In this document: positions 25,364 to 38,509 of the stretch, in pieces
Position numbering within the stretch: the stretch's first letter is position 1
Layout of the letters: the number at the start of each line of letters is the position of its first letter
NCBI RefSeq assembly: GCF_009730915.1
Contig: NC_052474.1
Coordinates: 6,917,501-6,981,500 of the forward strand
Direction of reading: 5' to 3'
DNA: 64,000 nucleotides
From: Dioscorea cayenensis subsp. rotundata
Lineage: Eukaryota; Streptophyta; Magnoliopsida; Dioscoreales; Dioscoreaceae
Translations under genes and position numbers: made by a program
The notes under the pieces: generated by a model
The model's database searches: none
What the model was told of the DNA's origin: nothing
What the model saw: only the letters and a program-made list of their open reading frames with translations

Positions 25364-28300
25364 ATGGGCACCGTCGGCGAGGCGGGAGCGTCGTTGCCAT
25401 CGTCGTCGGACGGAACGAAGCGGCGGGTGAGCTACTTCTACGAGCCGACCATCGGCGACTACTACTACAAGCAGGGCCACCCCATGAAGCCCCATCGAAT
25501 CCGAATGGCCCATAACCTCATCGTCCACTACCGCCTCCACCGCCTCTTGGAGATCTGCCAACCATTCCCGGCCTCCACCGCCGATATGTGCCGTTTTCAC
25601 TCCGAGGACTACGTCGACTTCCTCTCTTCCGTCACCCCCGAGATGCTCGCCTCCTTGTCTTCAGAAAATGCGGACACTTTCAAGCTCGACAATTCGGATT
25701 GCCCGGCTTTCGATGGCCTCTTCCAGTTCTGCCAGGCCTCGGCCGGAGGATCCCTCGGCGCCGCTGTTAAGCTCAACCGCGGTGACGCTGACATCGCCAT
25801 TAACTGGGCTGGCGGCCTCCATCACGCCAAGAAGAGCGAGGCTTCTGGATTTTGCTATGTCAATGATATTGTGCTCGGAATCCTCGAGCTTCTCAAGCAT
25901 CATGCGGTAAAACCTTGGGATTCTATACCTCTGATTCATGCCGCTGCTTTACTTGGGTTTCTTTCTCTGAAATTATCGCCGCCCTAGCTAGTTTATTGAT
26001 TTTAGGGTTTCTAGACATTCCGTGTTTACTAATAGGAATCGGCTTGTTATGCATACACGCTAGGAATCACTATAAAGTGAAAGAAATTAGTCTAATGATT
26101 GAAATGCCATTGCAAGTTGTGGTTTTTTTTTGGGTTTCTAACAGTGGTAGTAGGCAATTAATGGAGGGTGATGGTCTGGGCCAGTAGTTGCAGATATGAG
26201 AATGTTCTAACAACATGTTCTAACTATGAACTGTCTTGGAGTGTTGGGATGCGATTAGCATGAGGTAAAGGAATAGGAATGTGTAATGTTATTGATTGAG
26301 GTACACTGCACACACATATATATGGCTTATGGGACTTGAGATAGTTTATTGTTAGAATAAAGATAATATCTTAGTTTTTTTTTTTACCTGATCTGACTAT
26401 CCTAAACTAACATAGAATTATATATGGCTTTTTGGTTCAATTGGTGACAATTATGCACATTGAGGTGATTGATAGAAGCTTTAGTTGATGAGGAAAATTA
26501 AGGTGATTGATCACAGACAATCAGTTCTTGACACAATTTTTAATTTTGTACAAAAATTTAGGGATGGTAATTAATATTCACTACCCTTTGGATGATTAAG
26601 AAAATAAAAAATTTCATCTATTTTTTTCACATGAAACTACCAGTTGAAAATGCAAGCTCTTTAATTAGTTTAATTTTTAGGTGGCTCTAGTTTATGGGTT
26701 TTAGGGAGCTTAGAGGTCTTTCTTTATCATTAGCTCTATCTGTAAGTGAGCTCTTCATCTCTAACGGTTATCTTTATTGTCTAAATTTCATAATTAGTAT
26801 CTATTTTTAATTCATGTGTTTACATTTTTGTTACTAATGATTTTCTCACTTTATCTGGTTTATTGGGCAGCGCGTGTTGTATGTTGATATTGATATCCAT
26901 CATGGAGACGGAGTTGAAGAGGCTTTCTATACAACTGACCGTGTCATGACTGTTTCTTTCCATAAATATGGGAACTTCTTCCCAGGTAGTGGTGACATCA
27001 GAAGTATTGGGTGTGATGAAGGAAAATACTATGCGATGAATGTCCCGCTAAGTGAGGGAATGAATGATGATAGCTTCAGGGGATTATTCAGGCCTATCAT
27101 TCAGAAAGTTATGGAGGTTTACCAGCCTGGGGCAGTTGTTCTTCAATGTGGTGCAGATTCATTAGCTGGAGATAGAATTGGTTGTTTCAACTTGACATTG
27201 AAGGGGCATGCAGATTGTCTACAATTTCTTAGATCTTTCAATGTGCCTCTGATGGTCTTGGGAGGTGGAGGTTATACAATGCGGAATGTTGCCCGTTGCT
27301 GGTGCTATGAGGTCTGTTGTATTTTTCTTGCCGCTTTATATGCATATTTATTCAAATACACTTATTGATGTTGCATGAGTTTGCTTCGCAATTAATACTG
27401 AATGTTACCTTGGAACAGACAGCAGTTGCAGTTGGAGTAGAGCCTGAGAATAAGTTGCCTTACAATGAATATTATGAATACTTTGGCCCTGACTATACCC
27501 TTCATATTGAACCAAAGAAAACAGTGAATAAGAACTCTGCTCGGTATCTGGAGGCACTTAAGTAAGTACAATTATTTAAATGTTTTTACTTTAGAGGTAA
27601 ATTTTAGTTATACAGATTTGAGTTTTATCCATATTCCTCGTCTGTATTTTTCCTTTCTATGCTCCAATTAAGTAATGTTATCGTAGAACTTCCTAGTTTA
27701 TAAAACGCTTGCACTTTCGATAGGGATATTTGAATCTTACTCATGTCTAGGACCTTATAGGTGGGTGTTGATATCAAAATATATATCTATCTCATATATC
27801 TAACTCATGAGAGTATTGAGTGTGTATTATAGATATTATAGCTTAGTTAATATATATATATATACATATATATATTTAAAATCATAAAAATTAAAATTTA
27901 AGGATTCAAAATATTTAGGAAGATAAGGTAAAGATAAGAAAGACGTGTGAAAATTTAAAAAGATAGGAAGAAAATAAAATAAACATAACATATGAAGCTT
28001 TTAAAAACATACATAAAAGATAAGATATATTAAAAAACAATGAAATTGTAAGAGGGAAACAATGAAAAATGAAGAAAAGTTCCGCAAAAAGAATAGCGGA
28101 GATCAGGAGATGTGGTATTAAGAAAATAAAAATTCTTTTACCATATATATCATGGGGAAACGTAGCCTTGCATGCCTCCCATGTGTTACTCAATGTACGT
28201 TGCGCCTGATTCATGATAAGGCATAAATTATTTTTAACCATATGTATTGTGGTAGGTTGTTATTGGGACATGTAGTCTTGACGTATGTTCGACGTGTCAC

Positions 28301-29107
28301 ATATCTATGAGTTTGTGGATATGGTGTACCTAACATTAAATTGTGAATGGATTTCTTGCCGCCATATCTCTATATGTGGATACGGATATTTTTATGAGAT
28401 ATGTCAAAGTAGGATCATGTGAGGAACATGTAACGGTAGCATGCCACCCCATTATGGTTTGACGGGATACGGTGCCCCTGAGTTATGGGTCAATTTAATC
28501 AAGTGCCTCGGTGATACAAGTGAGACCTTCCACTTGATAATGCATGGAAGGAACTTCTCTTGTTTAATTAATAATAAAAATCCAATCTTCAGCTTCATTT
28601 ACTGCCTTTTAATGTGTCAAAATATGACATCAATCATGCAATAAGATTTTGCTCTCTCTTCCTTGAAAGCATACACATGTAATCTCCTCTTGAATTCCCT
28701 GATTGTTCCTTGTTCCTCGATTGGTTTGATTGTAATGCTTGATATTTGGGACTTTATCCTTCTTGTTAAATAGTCAAGGATAATAACTGTACCTTCTTTT
28801 GTTGCCATTTATGTATTTTGTGGCTTACTTGACGGCTTACATTTTTAGGAACACGCTACTCGAGCGTATTACAAAAAAGCAACATGTCCCAAGTGTGCAA
28901 TTTCAAGAAAGACCCCCAGATACAGATTCCCCTGTTCAGGTGGTTCTTTGTTTGAAGTAAATTGATTCCACCTCATTTTTTCCTTGTACTTGAATAATAT
29001 TGATTTTTCATCATGAAATGTAGGAAGAAGAGGCTGAGGATTCTAGAAATAATATTGGTCCATTATGGAATGGTGATCCTTATGATTCTGAACCTGAACA
29101 AGGTTGA
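25364..29107 (+). CDS. HDA6: HDA6-like class I (RPD3-type) histone deacetylase
   Basis: Five exons (25364-25906, 26871-27311, 27419-27561, 28849-28939, 29024-29107) give 433 residues. The start [20 protein letters not shown] followed by [15 protein letters not shown] resembles HDA6 more than HDA19. Active-site features are intact: HH at 153-154 (GGLHHAKK), zinc ligands D189 and H191 (DIDIHHGDG), D277 (GADS) and catalytic Y316 (GGGGYT). The enzyme removes acetyl groups from histone tails in the nucleus and, in Arabidopsis, acts in transgene and rDNA silencing. The C-terminal tail after QFQERPPDT is short and acidic, so the protein is shorter than Arabidopsis HDA6 (about 470 residues). In the pocket-rim segment, [10 protein letters not shown] replaces the usual GEDCPVFDG-like sequence. 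A spliced 3' UTR is likely (donor after 29130, acceptor near 29300). Confidence 0.93.
27562..28848. other. HDA6-like intron 3 with AT microsatellite
   Basis: This 1.3-kb intron is the longest of the gene. It contains TA-rich simple sequence (tatatatatatatacatatatata near 27850-27876) and a block near 28140-28640 that differs in composition and looks repetitive, but I found no terminal repeats to define it. Confidence 0.4.
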
Positions 29108-31223
29108 TCAATTCATGCTGATTCTGACAGGCAGGTTACTACTTAACACTTCAATTATTTAATTTTATTTTATTTTATTTTTGAAAAAATTACCATGCCA
29201 GATTCAATTCTTATGAATGAAAACCTATTCTTTGTCATTCTTTTATGTGGCCTTTTGCCATTCTCAAATCATTTGTATAGTTCATTTCTGTTGTATACAG
29301 TAGCAGAATGGTGGCCAAGAGGAACGAGGAGATGGCATTAGTTTGGAGACTCTTGCTTCTAACTTGCCTTAGTTTTTTTGTTCAGGAGTATCTTCCACTA
29401 TATACTGATTATCACGGCCTAAGAAACAGTTCAAGAAACAAAAAAGCCTCTGTAACTACTTGGTTAGCTTGAATTTTAGTTGCAAACTGTTGTACAGATA
29501 ATCTTTGGATAGGGCTATAAGTGAACAAGGCTGACTTAAAAACCTGTCTGGGGCCTACATTTTCCCGACAGTAGCATTGGCTGAGCTCGGCCTGAGCCTC
29601 AGCTGGCTCATTTTTTGGATTCATTGAATACTTCAAAATTATGAAGATCTTAGTATATCCGTGTTCTTATTGATCTTACTTTCATTCAATCCTTTGATTA
29701 ATTTCAAATTTATCCAATCTTCGGTTAGTATCTGGATTGTTTTCTTACATCTAACTATCTCAATGCTTTCTCATACCCCTGTTTTAATCTGACAATAGAG
29801 CTTGCACCTTAAATATCCATCTGACCTGTAATCCTTTTTTTTTTTTTTGAAGTATAAGTATGTACTGTTTAAATTCCACAAATTATTTTATCTGAACTCT
29901 ATATTTGTTTCATTATGTCAAAACTAATAAATTTTCCATTTACAATTGATGCAGAACTGGAGTGCTAACTGGAAGCTGCAGAACAGTAAAATCTCTTGTC
30001 AGGCATTTCTGTCAGGCTGTCTTTCTTGGACAAACTGCTTGTCCATGTTTAGTCCAATTTTGAATTTTTCTTTTTCTTGAGCAAACATGAACTTGCATAT
30101 ATGTTTGAGTCAACCAAAAAAAGAGATACAGCCTATCTCCCTAAATTTGCAATTTTCCTTAACAAACATAAAAGAAAAGGACAGCTCTGTGTTGTTTTTT
30201 ACATGTTATCATGTTGAAAACATGTAGAATGGTTTTGCAATCACAGGCATGGATAGGGTTTCTTTGATGAACATTATCAGAGGCATGATCTTTGATTAGA
30301 TGAGGAAATTAGTGGTCATATCTGAATATGATCAACTTTTGCGGCTGTGTCCCTTCTTGCAAGGGCTTTGTTTGACTAACCAAAAGATGACAGAATTCTA
30401 CCTCACTGATTCCCTTGTAACTGATTTCACTCAGAATTGGTTTGAACTTTGTGATTGTGTTAATTGTGTTAACAATCAAGGATTGTGTGGATAGCAGCAA
30501 ATGGGTGGAGTGCCTGCGCAATGTGCATTGTGATGATGATTCCAATTAATTTAAGAAATTATTTATCAGCTGAATAACATTTCTTATAACATGCCAAGTT
30601 ATGTAATGCATTTAATTACATTATACATATCTATTTGTAAAAAATGTCAACCAAACCCAAACTGAATAATTCATCTTTAAATTATAATCCTCAGCAGAAA
30701 TTGCAATGTAATCTGGATTAGTTCTGGGACCATAAAGGTTTGTTGATGTCACAGACCAGCATCTCAAAGCATCAAAAGAGTATTCTTCTGATCAGAAAAA
30801 ATAAAAACCAAAATTTTACTTGATACATTATCATGAATGGTTACAAAGATTAACACGAAGACATCTATAGATATCTTGGTGAAGTATTAATCAAGCAGAC
30901 AGATGCTCAGAAGTAAAAAGACAAGGAAAAGAATATTGGAGCCCAGCATTCTATTGCCATCCAAAAACTTGAGACTCAGGTCCCCAGTAACCAGAATAGA
31001 GAACAGTTGCGGAGCATGTATTCAATTTTTTATCACTGCAGCATGTGCAGATCAATAGAAAAAATCTGCACAAAAGAGTGTAAAGAAATTTAATAAGAGC
31101 CAAATACATAACGAAATAATGAAAAGATAAATAGCCACCATTCTTACCATGGAAATAATTACTTGGTAGTTTCACTTGCATCATCAGAAAAGTAACGACG
31201 ATCCTGCATTGTGAGTTCACCTG
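29108..31223. other. Convergent intergenic region with two 3' UTRs
   Basis: The HDA6-like gene (plus) and the CDT2-like gene (minus) converge here. The 3' UTR of the deacetylase probably reaches to about 29700 and that of CDT2 starts from 31223 leftward. No coding region with recognisable similarity was seen between them. Confidence 0.4.
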
Positions 31224-34200
31224 TTATGAAGCTGCATGGAAGTAGTCAAGAATGGTTTTCCTTTTCAAAGATGGAGGAGGATTCAAAACTGAAGATGGGC
31301 TACTCAATGCTGCTTTTTGTGTCATTAGTGCTTCATTTTCCTCCATTTGATTCCTTTTCTTTCCAGATTCTGGAGTAGAGAACTGAAGTTCCTTCAATTG
31401 AATTGGGGAGGATGGTTCTGTTGTTTGCTCCATGGAGCAGGTGTTATCAGTTACTTCCTTCAAGACTGTTGCTGGATCATTCATGACCAATCTTCTGCAC
31501 CTCTTTATCCTTGGGGCATTAGCTACAACTCTCTTCCGAAGAGAAGTTGGAGACTTTGAGCTTATACAACCCCCCCTCTTCATATTCCAGACTCGAACCT
31601 GCATGATTGAAGTGAATTAATTAGATCAAATCGAAGAACAGTGTTCCCTTATGCAAGGATGATACAGTCATCAGGTTGAGTCATGAGGACCAGTTTCAGC
31701 ACATACAATAAACCAACAATTGGGTTCAGAACAGAGAGCAAACTAACCTTGGAATCATCTGCAGAGGTAACTAGTTTTCCGATCTCTGATGAACACCTGA
31801 AAGATTTCAAGGCATCATCAGTTAATGTTTGATGAATCAAGAAGCCAAAAAGGGAAGAGACTCTCTTCTTTAGCAGCAGAATGATTACCAATCTACTGCA
31901 GTAACTTCCCCTTCATGACCCTCCAATTTGACTGGGATCCCTTCAGGCTTGTTAACCTGATTTTAGATGGAGTTATAAATTTGAAATAGTTTGATGAGAG
32001 TAAGCATGAGGATTGTTGCTCAAACAGGAAAAGTGAAGTACCCGCCAGATATATGCATTGCCATCACTGGAGCCAGAAAGCAAATGAGCTCCATCAGGAC
32101 TGAGCGCAGACTGCAACCATTTCAGAAACATTTAGCAAGCAACACTAAACATCAGAAACTCAAGCTACCAAAGGAAAGATTAACTCAACCAACCTTGACA
32201 TAAAATGTGTCAATTTTGCTACCAGAAAAAACTTTTGTGGCTCCTTTGTTGAGATGGAGGACCTCATACAAGTAAATCCTAATAATAAAATGTTACTGAG
32301 AAAGATGAGTATAATAAAGCAGAGTGAAGTGATATCAGGAAAAACTTTGAATATGTAACATCCTGAAGTACCTATGGTCCATGCAAGAAGCCGTGATAAA
32401 TGCCCCATGTGAATCTTGCGATAAGGACGAAATACCATGGGATGGTGTATCCTTCAGAGACAGAAAAAACCAAGATGCAGAAAACTTTAGTAATTGGAAG
32501 TTCTAAATGCCAAGTATATGATTCCCTTGCCTTACCTTTTCAGCAGAAGGTTTATTTTGAGGGCAAGCTTGGGCCACAGCAGAGCTTAAGTTGCGAGTAT
32601 CCCAGAATTTCACAATGCTGATATGCAGGAGGACAATGGTAAGAATAAGGGCGAGTAAATCATTAATGGAAATCCTAATATCATTAAGATTTTCTAAGTA
32701 AAAGATTCAGGTAATTGAAAAATTAGTATTGCATACTGCATACCCCAAAGCACATAAACAAATTGAAGGAAGAATGAATAGCAGATAGCTCTTACCTGTT
32801 CAGTGCCCCGCCAGTGGCAATTGAAAGAGAATCCTTAAGACAGAGCACTGAAGTAATGCTCATTGGAGACGCCTAGAAAAGAGAAGCCATAGTAGACAAT
32901 AAGCCTGGGTAATTAAAACAACAAATCAAAAGGAAGATGACTGTGAAGCCTTACTCGAGGAGCCCTTTTTCTTCTAAAGGAATTACAAGTACGGGACTTT
33001 ATTGGAACAGTAGACACTTCTTTGTTAAAACCATGAGCTCCTGAGACAACATCAACAGGCCTGAGAGAATAGATGTTTTCAGCCTCAGCTTCAACCACAG
33101 AATTAAACTAGCCTGGAAACATTATGGAAGCGAATAAATTTTAGACATCAACTGGTTCAGAGGTTATACAATAAGCGTGTTTCCCCATTTCTTGTGGATG
33201 TTGGGTTACATCTGAGATCCCATAGGGCAAAAGATCCATCTCTAGAGCCAGAAACAATGATGTCTGTTTCAAGCAGCAAGAAAGAATTCAATTGCCAAAT
33301 AATTTCAACTTTTTCTAACAGAACATAAATTATAAAAGTACATGCAGCACCACACCAGGATTAGATGCATGAGGTGAGATGGATTTTACACTGCCAGTGT
33401 GTCCTCCCAAGATTCCCATGCATTTCCTGTTCTCAGCATTCCATAGTTTTATCTGGCAAAATTTTCCATGGTGAGCTCTTAAAACATAGAAATCAAAGTA
33501 TAGCTGGAGAAAGCACAGCACGCATGAAGTATTAGGTCGGCATTTTACTTAGTGCGCACAACTACAAACCCAGTCTGAAACTTACAGATTGATCACCAGA
33601 AGCGGTCACAATATGGCTGTCATCCTGCGGAAAAAAGAGACAACATTGCACATAAGTAACTCCTTGGTTATATATCTATGCATGTGTGTGTGTAGGTGAA
33701 AAGGAGTACCACCTACTGCTACAGAAATTTTACAGGGATATCATACTACAAATCACTCCCATGTTTATCAAATTCTATTGTAATGATCCAGCAATAGTGC
33801 AGGATGCATATACATGAAATTTGCTATCTTCTTTACTGGCAAGAACAATAAAATACTCGGGAAGGGAGGGGAAGGAACACAAATTAAGGTACATGCACAA
33901 AAAAAAGTGAAACCTCAGTAAGAGGAGCTTGTAGTAGAAGTTACCTTTATCCAGCATACATCAAAAATAGCATTAGTGTGCGCAATCCAATCAAAAACCC
34001 TAGCTTGTCCTGTTACAAACATGATTAAAAAGAAAAAAATAAGAAGAAAAACTCAACATTTACAGAAACACAAAGAAGCAAGTAGTCCACCCAACAGACA
34101 CCTGATTTCTCCATGCAAGATGCGACCGAAGGGAGACATTGGCGTGTGTCATACAAGCTAACAAACCCATCCTCATCACCAACTGCAAGAAAATGAGAAT

Positions 34201-34566
34201 TTCCACTCATCTGCACATAAAAAACACAAAGAAGATAAATACACGAAATGGAAATCAACTATTCAAAGATAAAAAAACCCTAGAATCAACTAAATCCATA
34301 CAAGACCTTGCAGAAGGAGACGACGAGGGGGATAGACATAAGGCCTTGATGCTCGATTGCCACCGCACCACCAGCACCAGGCTCAGATGAGAGGAAACCT
34401 AAATAAGGCCTCCGATTCACTGTACAAGGGAAAGAGATCAATCAGGGAACACCAAGCTAGAAAACACAGCAAAAAAATCATAAACCCTAGTACCTCGGAA
34501 GCCATCGATCTCTCTCCTGACGACGTCTCCGAAGAAAGTGGAGGAATTGAGAATCGATCTCTGCAT
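31224..34566 (-). CDS. CDT2: CDT2/DTL-like WD40 substrate receptor of CRL4
   Basis: I join sixteen exons on the minus strand: 34494-34566, 34307-34419, 34102-34210, 33945-34003, 33586-33624, 33356-33452, 33170-33263, 32955-33060, 32796-32872, 32536-32617, 32372-32451, 32194-32278, 32042-32110, 31889-31956, 31748-31796, 31224-31598. They stay in phase and give 524 residues. WD40 blades include [57 protein letters not shown] and ADDSKVRVWN. Two WDxR motifs that contact DDB1 are present (LWDLR in exon 7, FWDTR in exon 10). The order and wording match plant CDT2. CDT2 brings PCNA-bound proteins such as CDT1 to the CUL4-DDB1 ubiquitin ligase during S phase and after DNA damage. The C-terminal exon encodes a low-complexity tail ending [13 protein letters not shown], a PIP-box-like motif. 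The exon 7/8 junction required choosing the acceptor at 33061-33062. Confidence 0.9.
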
Positions 34567-35477
34567 CTCTGTGGATGGATCAAAGCGGAGGAGGAGGAGA
34601 GAAGAGGATTGAGGGCTTGGAGTTCTTCAGGGTTTCGCGGGCGATGGTTTTGAGCTGGAATGCAGGATGGCGGGAAAGAGGTTTGTTTCATTTGTTGGAG
34701 CGGGAAAGCCCTTGAAATTTATTCGACGGCTCTGATTGCTTGATGATCAATTGTTTTCATCGGGATCTGCATTTTAATTTATTTTATTATTATTATTTTT
34801 TTGGAAAATTGCTTTTGTACCGCTGAATAAGGTAATTGGATTAAAACTCATATTTGTTTATATAACCTCTCAAAATTTTCAATTTGTTTTTTTATCAGTA
34901 TAGGTCAAAGAATAAGGCATTTTAAATATTTGTATCAATATTTGCTTATATAATTTTTTTTAACTATGTAAAATATTCTCTCCGTTCCTTTTTATCTATC
35001 GTAAATCCTTGTTCCTTTTTATCTGTCGTTTTCTAATATCAAGAAATTTATTTATTTTTTTTCTAAAATTACCTTAGCATTTTATTCAATTTTTTTTTGA
35101 ATTAAATATGAGAGAGAATTGTAAGATATAAATTAGGGATAATTTTGGAAAGAGAACTATTTTTTTATAAAAATTTATGAAATAACTAAATTTATTGATA
35201 TGTGAGATTCGGTTATTCACGACACATAAAAAAGAACAAAAGGAGTAACAATTATCAACACAACCCTTGCTTTAACTGTTTTATTGAGACAAAAGTTTAA
35301 ATGAGTTCAGATCATAGAAGCATGGATTCACACAAAACTAATATAATGAATTAATTTATGATTTTGTAGGCGTACATATGCAAACACCACAATGGCCTTT
35401 GCTTTTCTTTTCTTGAAAAATTGGTTATTAAATCACTAATATCTTTTTTTCAACAAAGATATAAATATAACCATGGC
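34567..35477. other. Upstream region of CDT2-like gene
   Basis: AT-rich spacer between the 5' end of the CDT2-like gene and the 3' end of the PPR gene, both on the minus strand. It contains the Stowaway-like MITE annotated separately. No gene was seen. Confidence 0.4.
34974..35247. mobile_element. Stowaway-like MITE
   Basis: The left end (TATTCTCTCCGTTCC…) and the reverse complement of the right end (TACTCCTTTTGTTCTTTTTT…) align base for base over 28 positions with several mismatches. They share TTTTTAT and a TCG close. TA flanks both sides and the CTCTCCGTTCC core matches the Stowaway (Tc1/mariner-type) terminal consensus. It is about 270 bp, AT-rich and non-coding. Confidence 0.75.
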
Positions 35478-37752
35478 CTAAGAATGGAGCATTGCTTTGT
35501 TGATCATCGTATCACTCTCCAAAAGTTTCAGCAAAAGTATCACCTCCTCATACTGATCATGAGAACTTTGATCAGCAAAGAACATGGTGATAGTCCCATT
35601 TATCTCTACAAAACTCCAACCAGGGGCCTTCTTCAATCCTAAAGTCTTCATCTGTGCCAATGTATCTCCCACACCATCCCATCGGTTCATTGCTGCGTAA
35701 CTGTGAGCTAATTGCACATAGCTCCCTGCTGTCTGAGGCTTCAAATCGATGATTTCCTGCGCAATCTCTTCTGCAAGTCTTGCATGTCCATGCTGCCTAC
35801 AAGCATCAAGAACTATACCGAGAACATCAGCATTGGCTTGCGGCAACATTGTTCTAGTGAAACTTGCTGCGGCTTCTACTCGTCCAGCCTTGCAGAGCAA
35901 ATCAATAATGCAGGCCCAGTGCTCAAGCCTCGGGTCTATGCTGAAATCATCTTGCATTGATCTGAATATTTGCAATCCCTCAGAAATAAGTCCTGCATGA
36001 TTGCAAGCTGAAAGCACGGATAGGAATATAACATGGTTTGGCATAATCCCTGTTTGGAGAAAATCAGAATACAGACTAATAGCAGCCTCTCCCATTCCAT
36101 GATTTCCGTATCCCTCGATGATTGCACACCATGCAACCAAATCTTTGTAATGCATCAAAGAGAAGCATTTGTTTGCTGACTGCAAATCACCGCCTTTGGA
36201 ATACATGTCTATCAAAGATGTACTGATTGAGATAAATTGGTCCAGTCCATGTTTAATCGTTGAACAGTGGACTGACATACCGAGGTGCAAAGCCCCCCAA
36301 GAGGCGCAAACATGAAGAAGTGAAACCATAGTGATTGAATCAGGCCTCTCGGCAGACAATCTCAGTCTCTTGAAAAGAGAGAATACCATAGCCAAGTGCC
36401 TGTTCTGTGCACAGCCTGAGATTATTGCATTCCATGACACCAAATCTCGGTAAGGCATCATCTCAAATACATACTGCACTGTACTTAGATGACCACCACA
36501 TTTAGCGTACATTGTAATTAGGGCGTTCCATGCATGTACATCCAATGTCAAATAGTGCCTTATTATGAAACCATGTACAGATGAGCCTACATTGAGCAAA
36601 CCAAGCTGTGAGCAAGCTGCCAAGACACAAGCAATGGTTGTCGTTGCTGGCATCACACTGGACTTTACCATCTCATGGAAAACAACCAGTGCTTTGTCTG
36701 CCCCATCATTTTGAGTTAAACCTGATATCATGGCGGTCCATGCAACAACATCCCTGTCAGAGACTCGATCGAACAGCAGAAACGCAACCTTCCAGCTCCT
36801 GAATTTCAAGTACATACTTACAAGAGCAGTATCCACAAAGACATCGGTTTGGAAGCCAGAGACTATCACCTGAGCGTGAACTACCTCTCCCGCTTGGACA
36901 AATGCATCTCCGCTGTTTGTGACAGAGGAGACCATGGAAACATATGTTTGATGATTCGGTTCTATTTTCTCAAATCTCATTCTATCAAACAAGAACATGC
37001 ATTCTCTAAAGCCACTGCTGCAGCCCTGTGAGTAACCAGTAATCAAAGAGTTCCACGACACAATATCCTTCAGAGGCATTGAATCAAACAACTTGCGAGC
37101 AAGCTCTACTCTTCCCAATTTCGCATACACATTCATCAAAGAATTGGCTAGGATGATATCCATCTCCAATCCACATCGTATTGTGAATCCATGCAAGCAA
37201 TGCAAGTGGTTTGATCGTGAGATTCCGGAGAGCAAGCTAAGTATAGTGACTGCATTGGGCTCTATCCCCAGGCGGCGCATTTGATTGAACATATGGAAGG
37301 CTGTCTCAGCATCGCCCGAGGACGAATAACAACCAACGATGGCGGACCAAGGAACGACATCTCTTGTAGTCATTCCGTCGAACACCTTACGAGCACTAAG
37401 AACGTCCCCATATTTGGCATACATGTGGACAAGTGAGGAAAGCGATGTATGCGTCCGAAGCGTACCCATGGACGATGGCATTCTGGTGGAGCAAGACACT
37501 GGCGGAGAGGAGGCCGAGATTGGCGCAGGCTTTGATCAACGGAGGGAAAGCTTGAGGACATGGTGGAATGGAACGGAGGAGCGTGGAAGCGTAGGAGAGA
37601 AGAAGGCGGATTTGGTTGCATGACCTAAGGCCGGAGGTGGCGGCGGCGTCGGCGAAGCTGGGTGGCCGGAGAGAGGGTAGTGATGAGGGATTTATCGGGG
37701 AAACGAGGTTCCTTTCGTTCATAGGATGAACCGAAGCGTGGTTTGCCTTCAA
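35478..37752 (-). CDS. PLS-type pentatricopeptide repeat protein, E class (one frameshift)
   Basis: This intronless gene has an open frame of 673 codons from 37499 to 35478. Canonical repeat pieces include SLVHMYAKYGDVLSARKVFD, DIVSWNSLITGYSQG, DVVAWTAMISGLTQNDGADK and DLVSWNAIISGCAQN. The C-terminus (KKAPGWSFVEINGTITMFFA…) is an E/E+ region without a DYW domain. Such proteins bind specific RNA sites in plastids or mitochondria, often for C-to-U editing. The N-terminal part lies in another frame: starting at 37752 it reads AFPPLIKACANLGLLSASVL…HGYASDAYIA and would continue SSLVHMYAKYGDV if one A (T in the gene) were absent from the AAA at 37439-37441. With that base removed, the length is 757 residues. 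The shift may be a sequencing error or a real mutation. The RNA target cannot be predicted here. Confidence 0.85.
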
Positions 37753-38509
37753 ATTTCGGATTCGGACTCATTTTCTGCGACCCGTTAATACAATTTGGAT
37801 CCGAATAAACACGGCTCAATTAATATATAGATTTGGTGGACCTAAAAGTGATGGTTAAATGGTATTTAGTTACGTTTCTATGATTATTTGATTAATACCA
37901 ACAAAAAGGGTGCTAAGATGTGTCACTTCCCAACACAATCGGTGACATCAACAGAACGCCCACATAAATATTGGGAAACGAGACCCACATGATATACAAA
38001 ACCTCAAATAAATTTAACTACTCGTGACAAACAAATAACACAACATTCACATAACGATTATAGCAATACTACAAGATTCAATAATAAAGATACATGATAA
38101 GTTCATATTTGGATTCTACAAGATTCTAAAGATCCTATACAAAAAAATATAATAGTTCAACATCATAATACTAGAGAATGACTGACATACATCAACATAA
38201 ATGAGGACTGCGTTAATTGTCTGCTAGTCTATTGATAAAATAATATATTGCTGCCGATATAAGAGTAAACACAGAATTTTCAAGCAATACATGTGACAAC
38301 TATTATTTATCAATCATGCTTACCATTTACCAAGGTAATAAATAAAATTTTTTCAAAAGAATGGATAAAAAGCGATATTTCAATCTTTCACGTAAACAAA
38401 GTGAAACACACTAAAATTATCAAAATAGCTAGAATTGTGACAACATTCGAGTAATTTCATAATTTAACTATCGCATAAAATATTAAAATTTAAAAGTGAA
38501 AATAAATAT
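37753..38509. other. Intergenic spacer before the first Copia element
   Basis: AT-rich, non-coding sequence containing the PPR promoter. No distinctive repeats, RNA genes or reading frames with similarity were seen. Confidence 0.4.

Noticed and set aside
25292-25600. 102-codon minus-strand frame over HDA6 exon 1
   Set aside because: It is antisense to a highly conserved, GC-rich coding exon; the open frame follows from codon composition.
33101-33169. Acceptor giving [19 protein letters not shown] in the CDT2-like gene
   Set aside because: Every donor upstream gives the wrong phase or a stop with that acceptor. The acceptor at 33061 (attctctcag) keeps phase with the donor at 33169.
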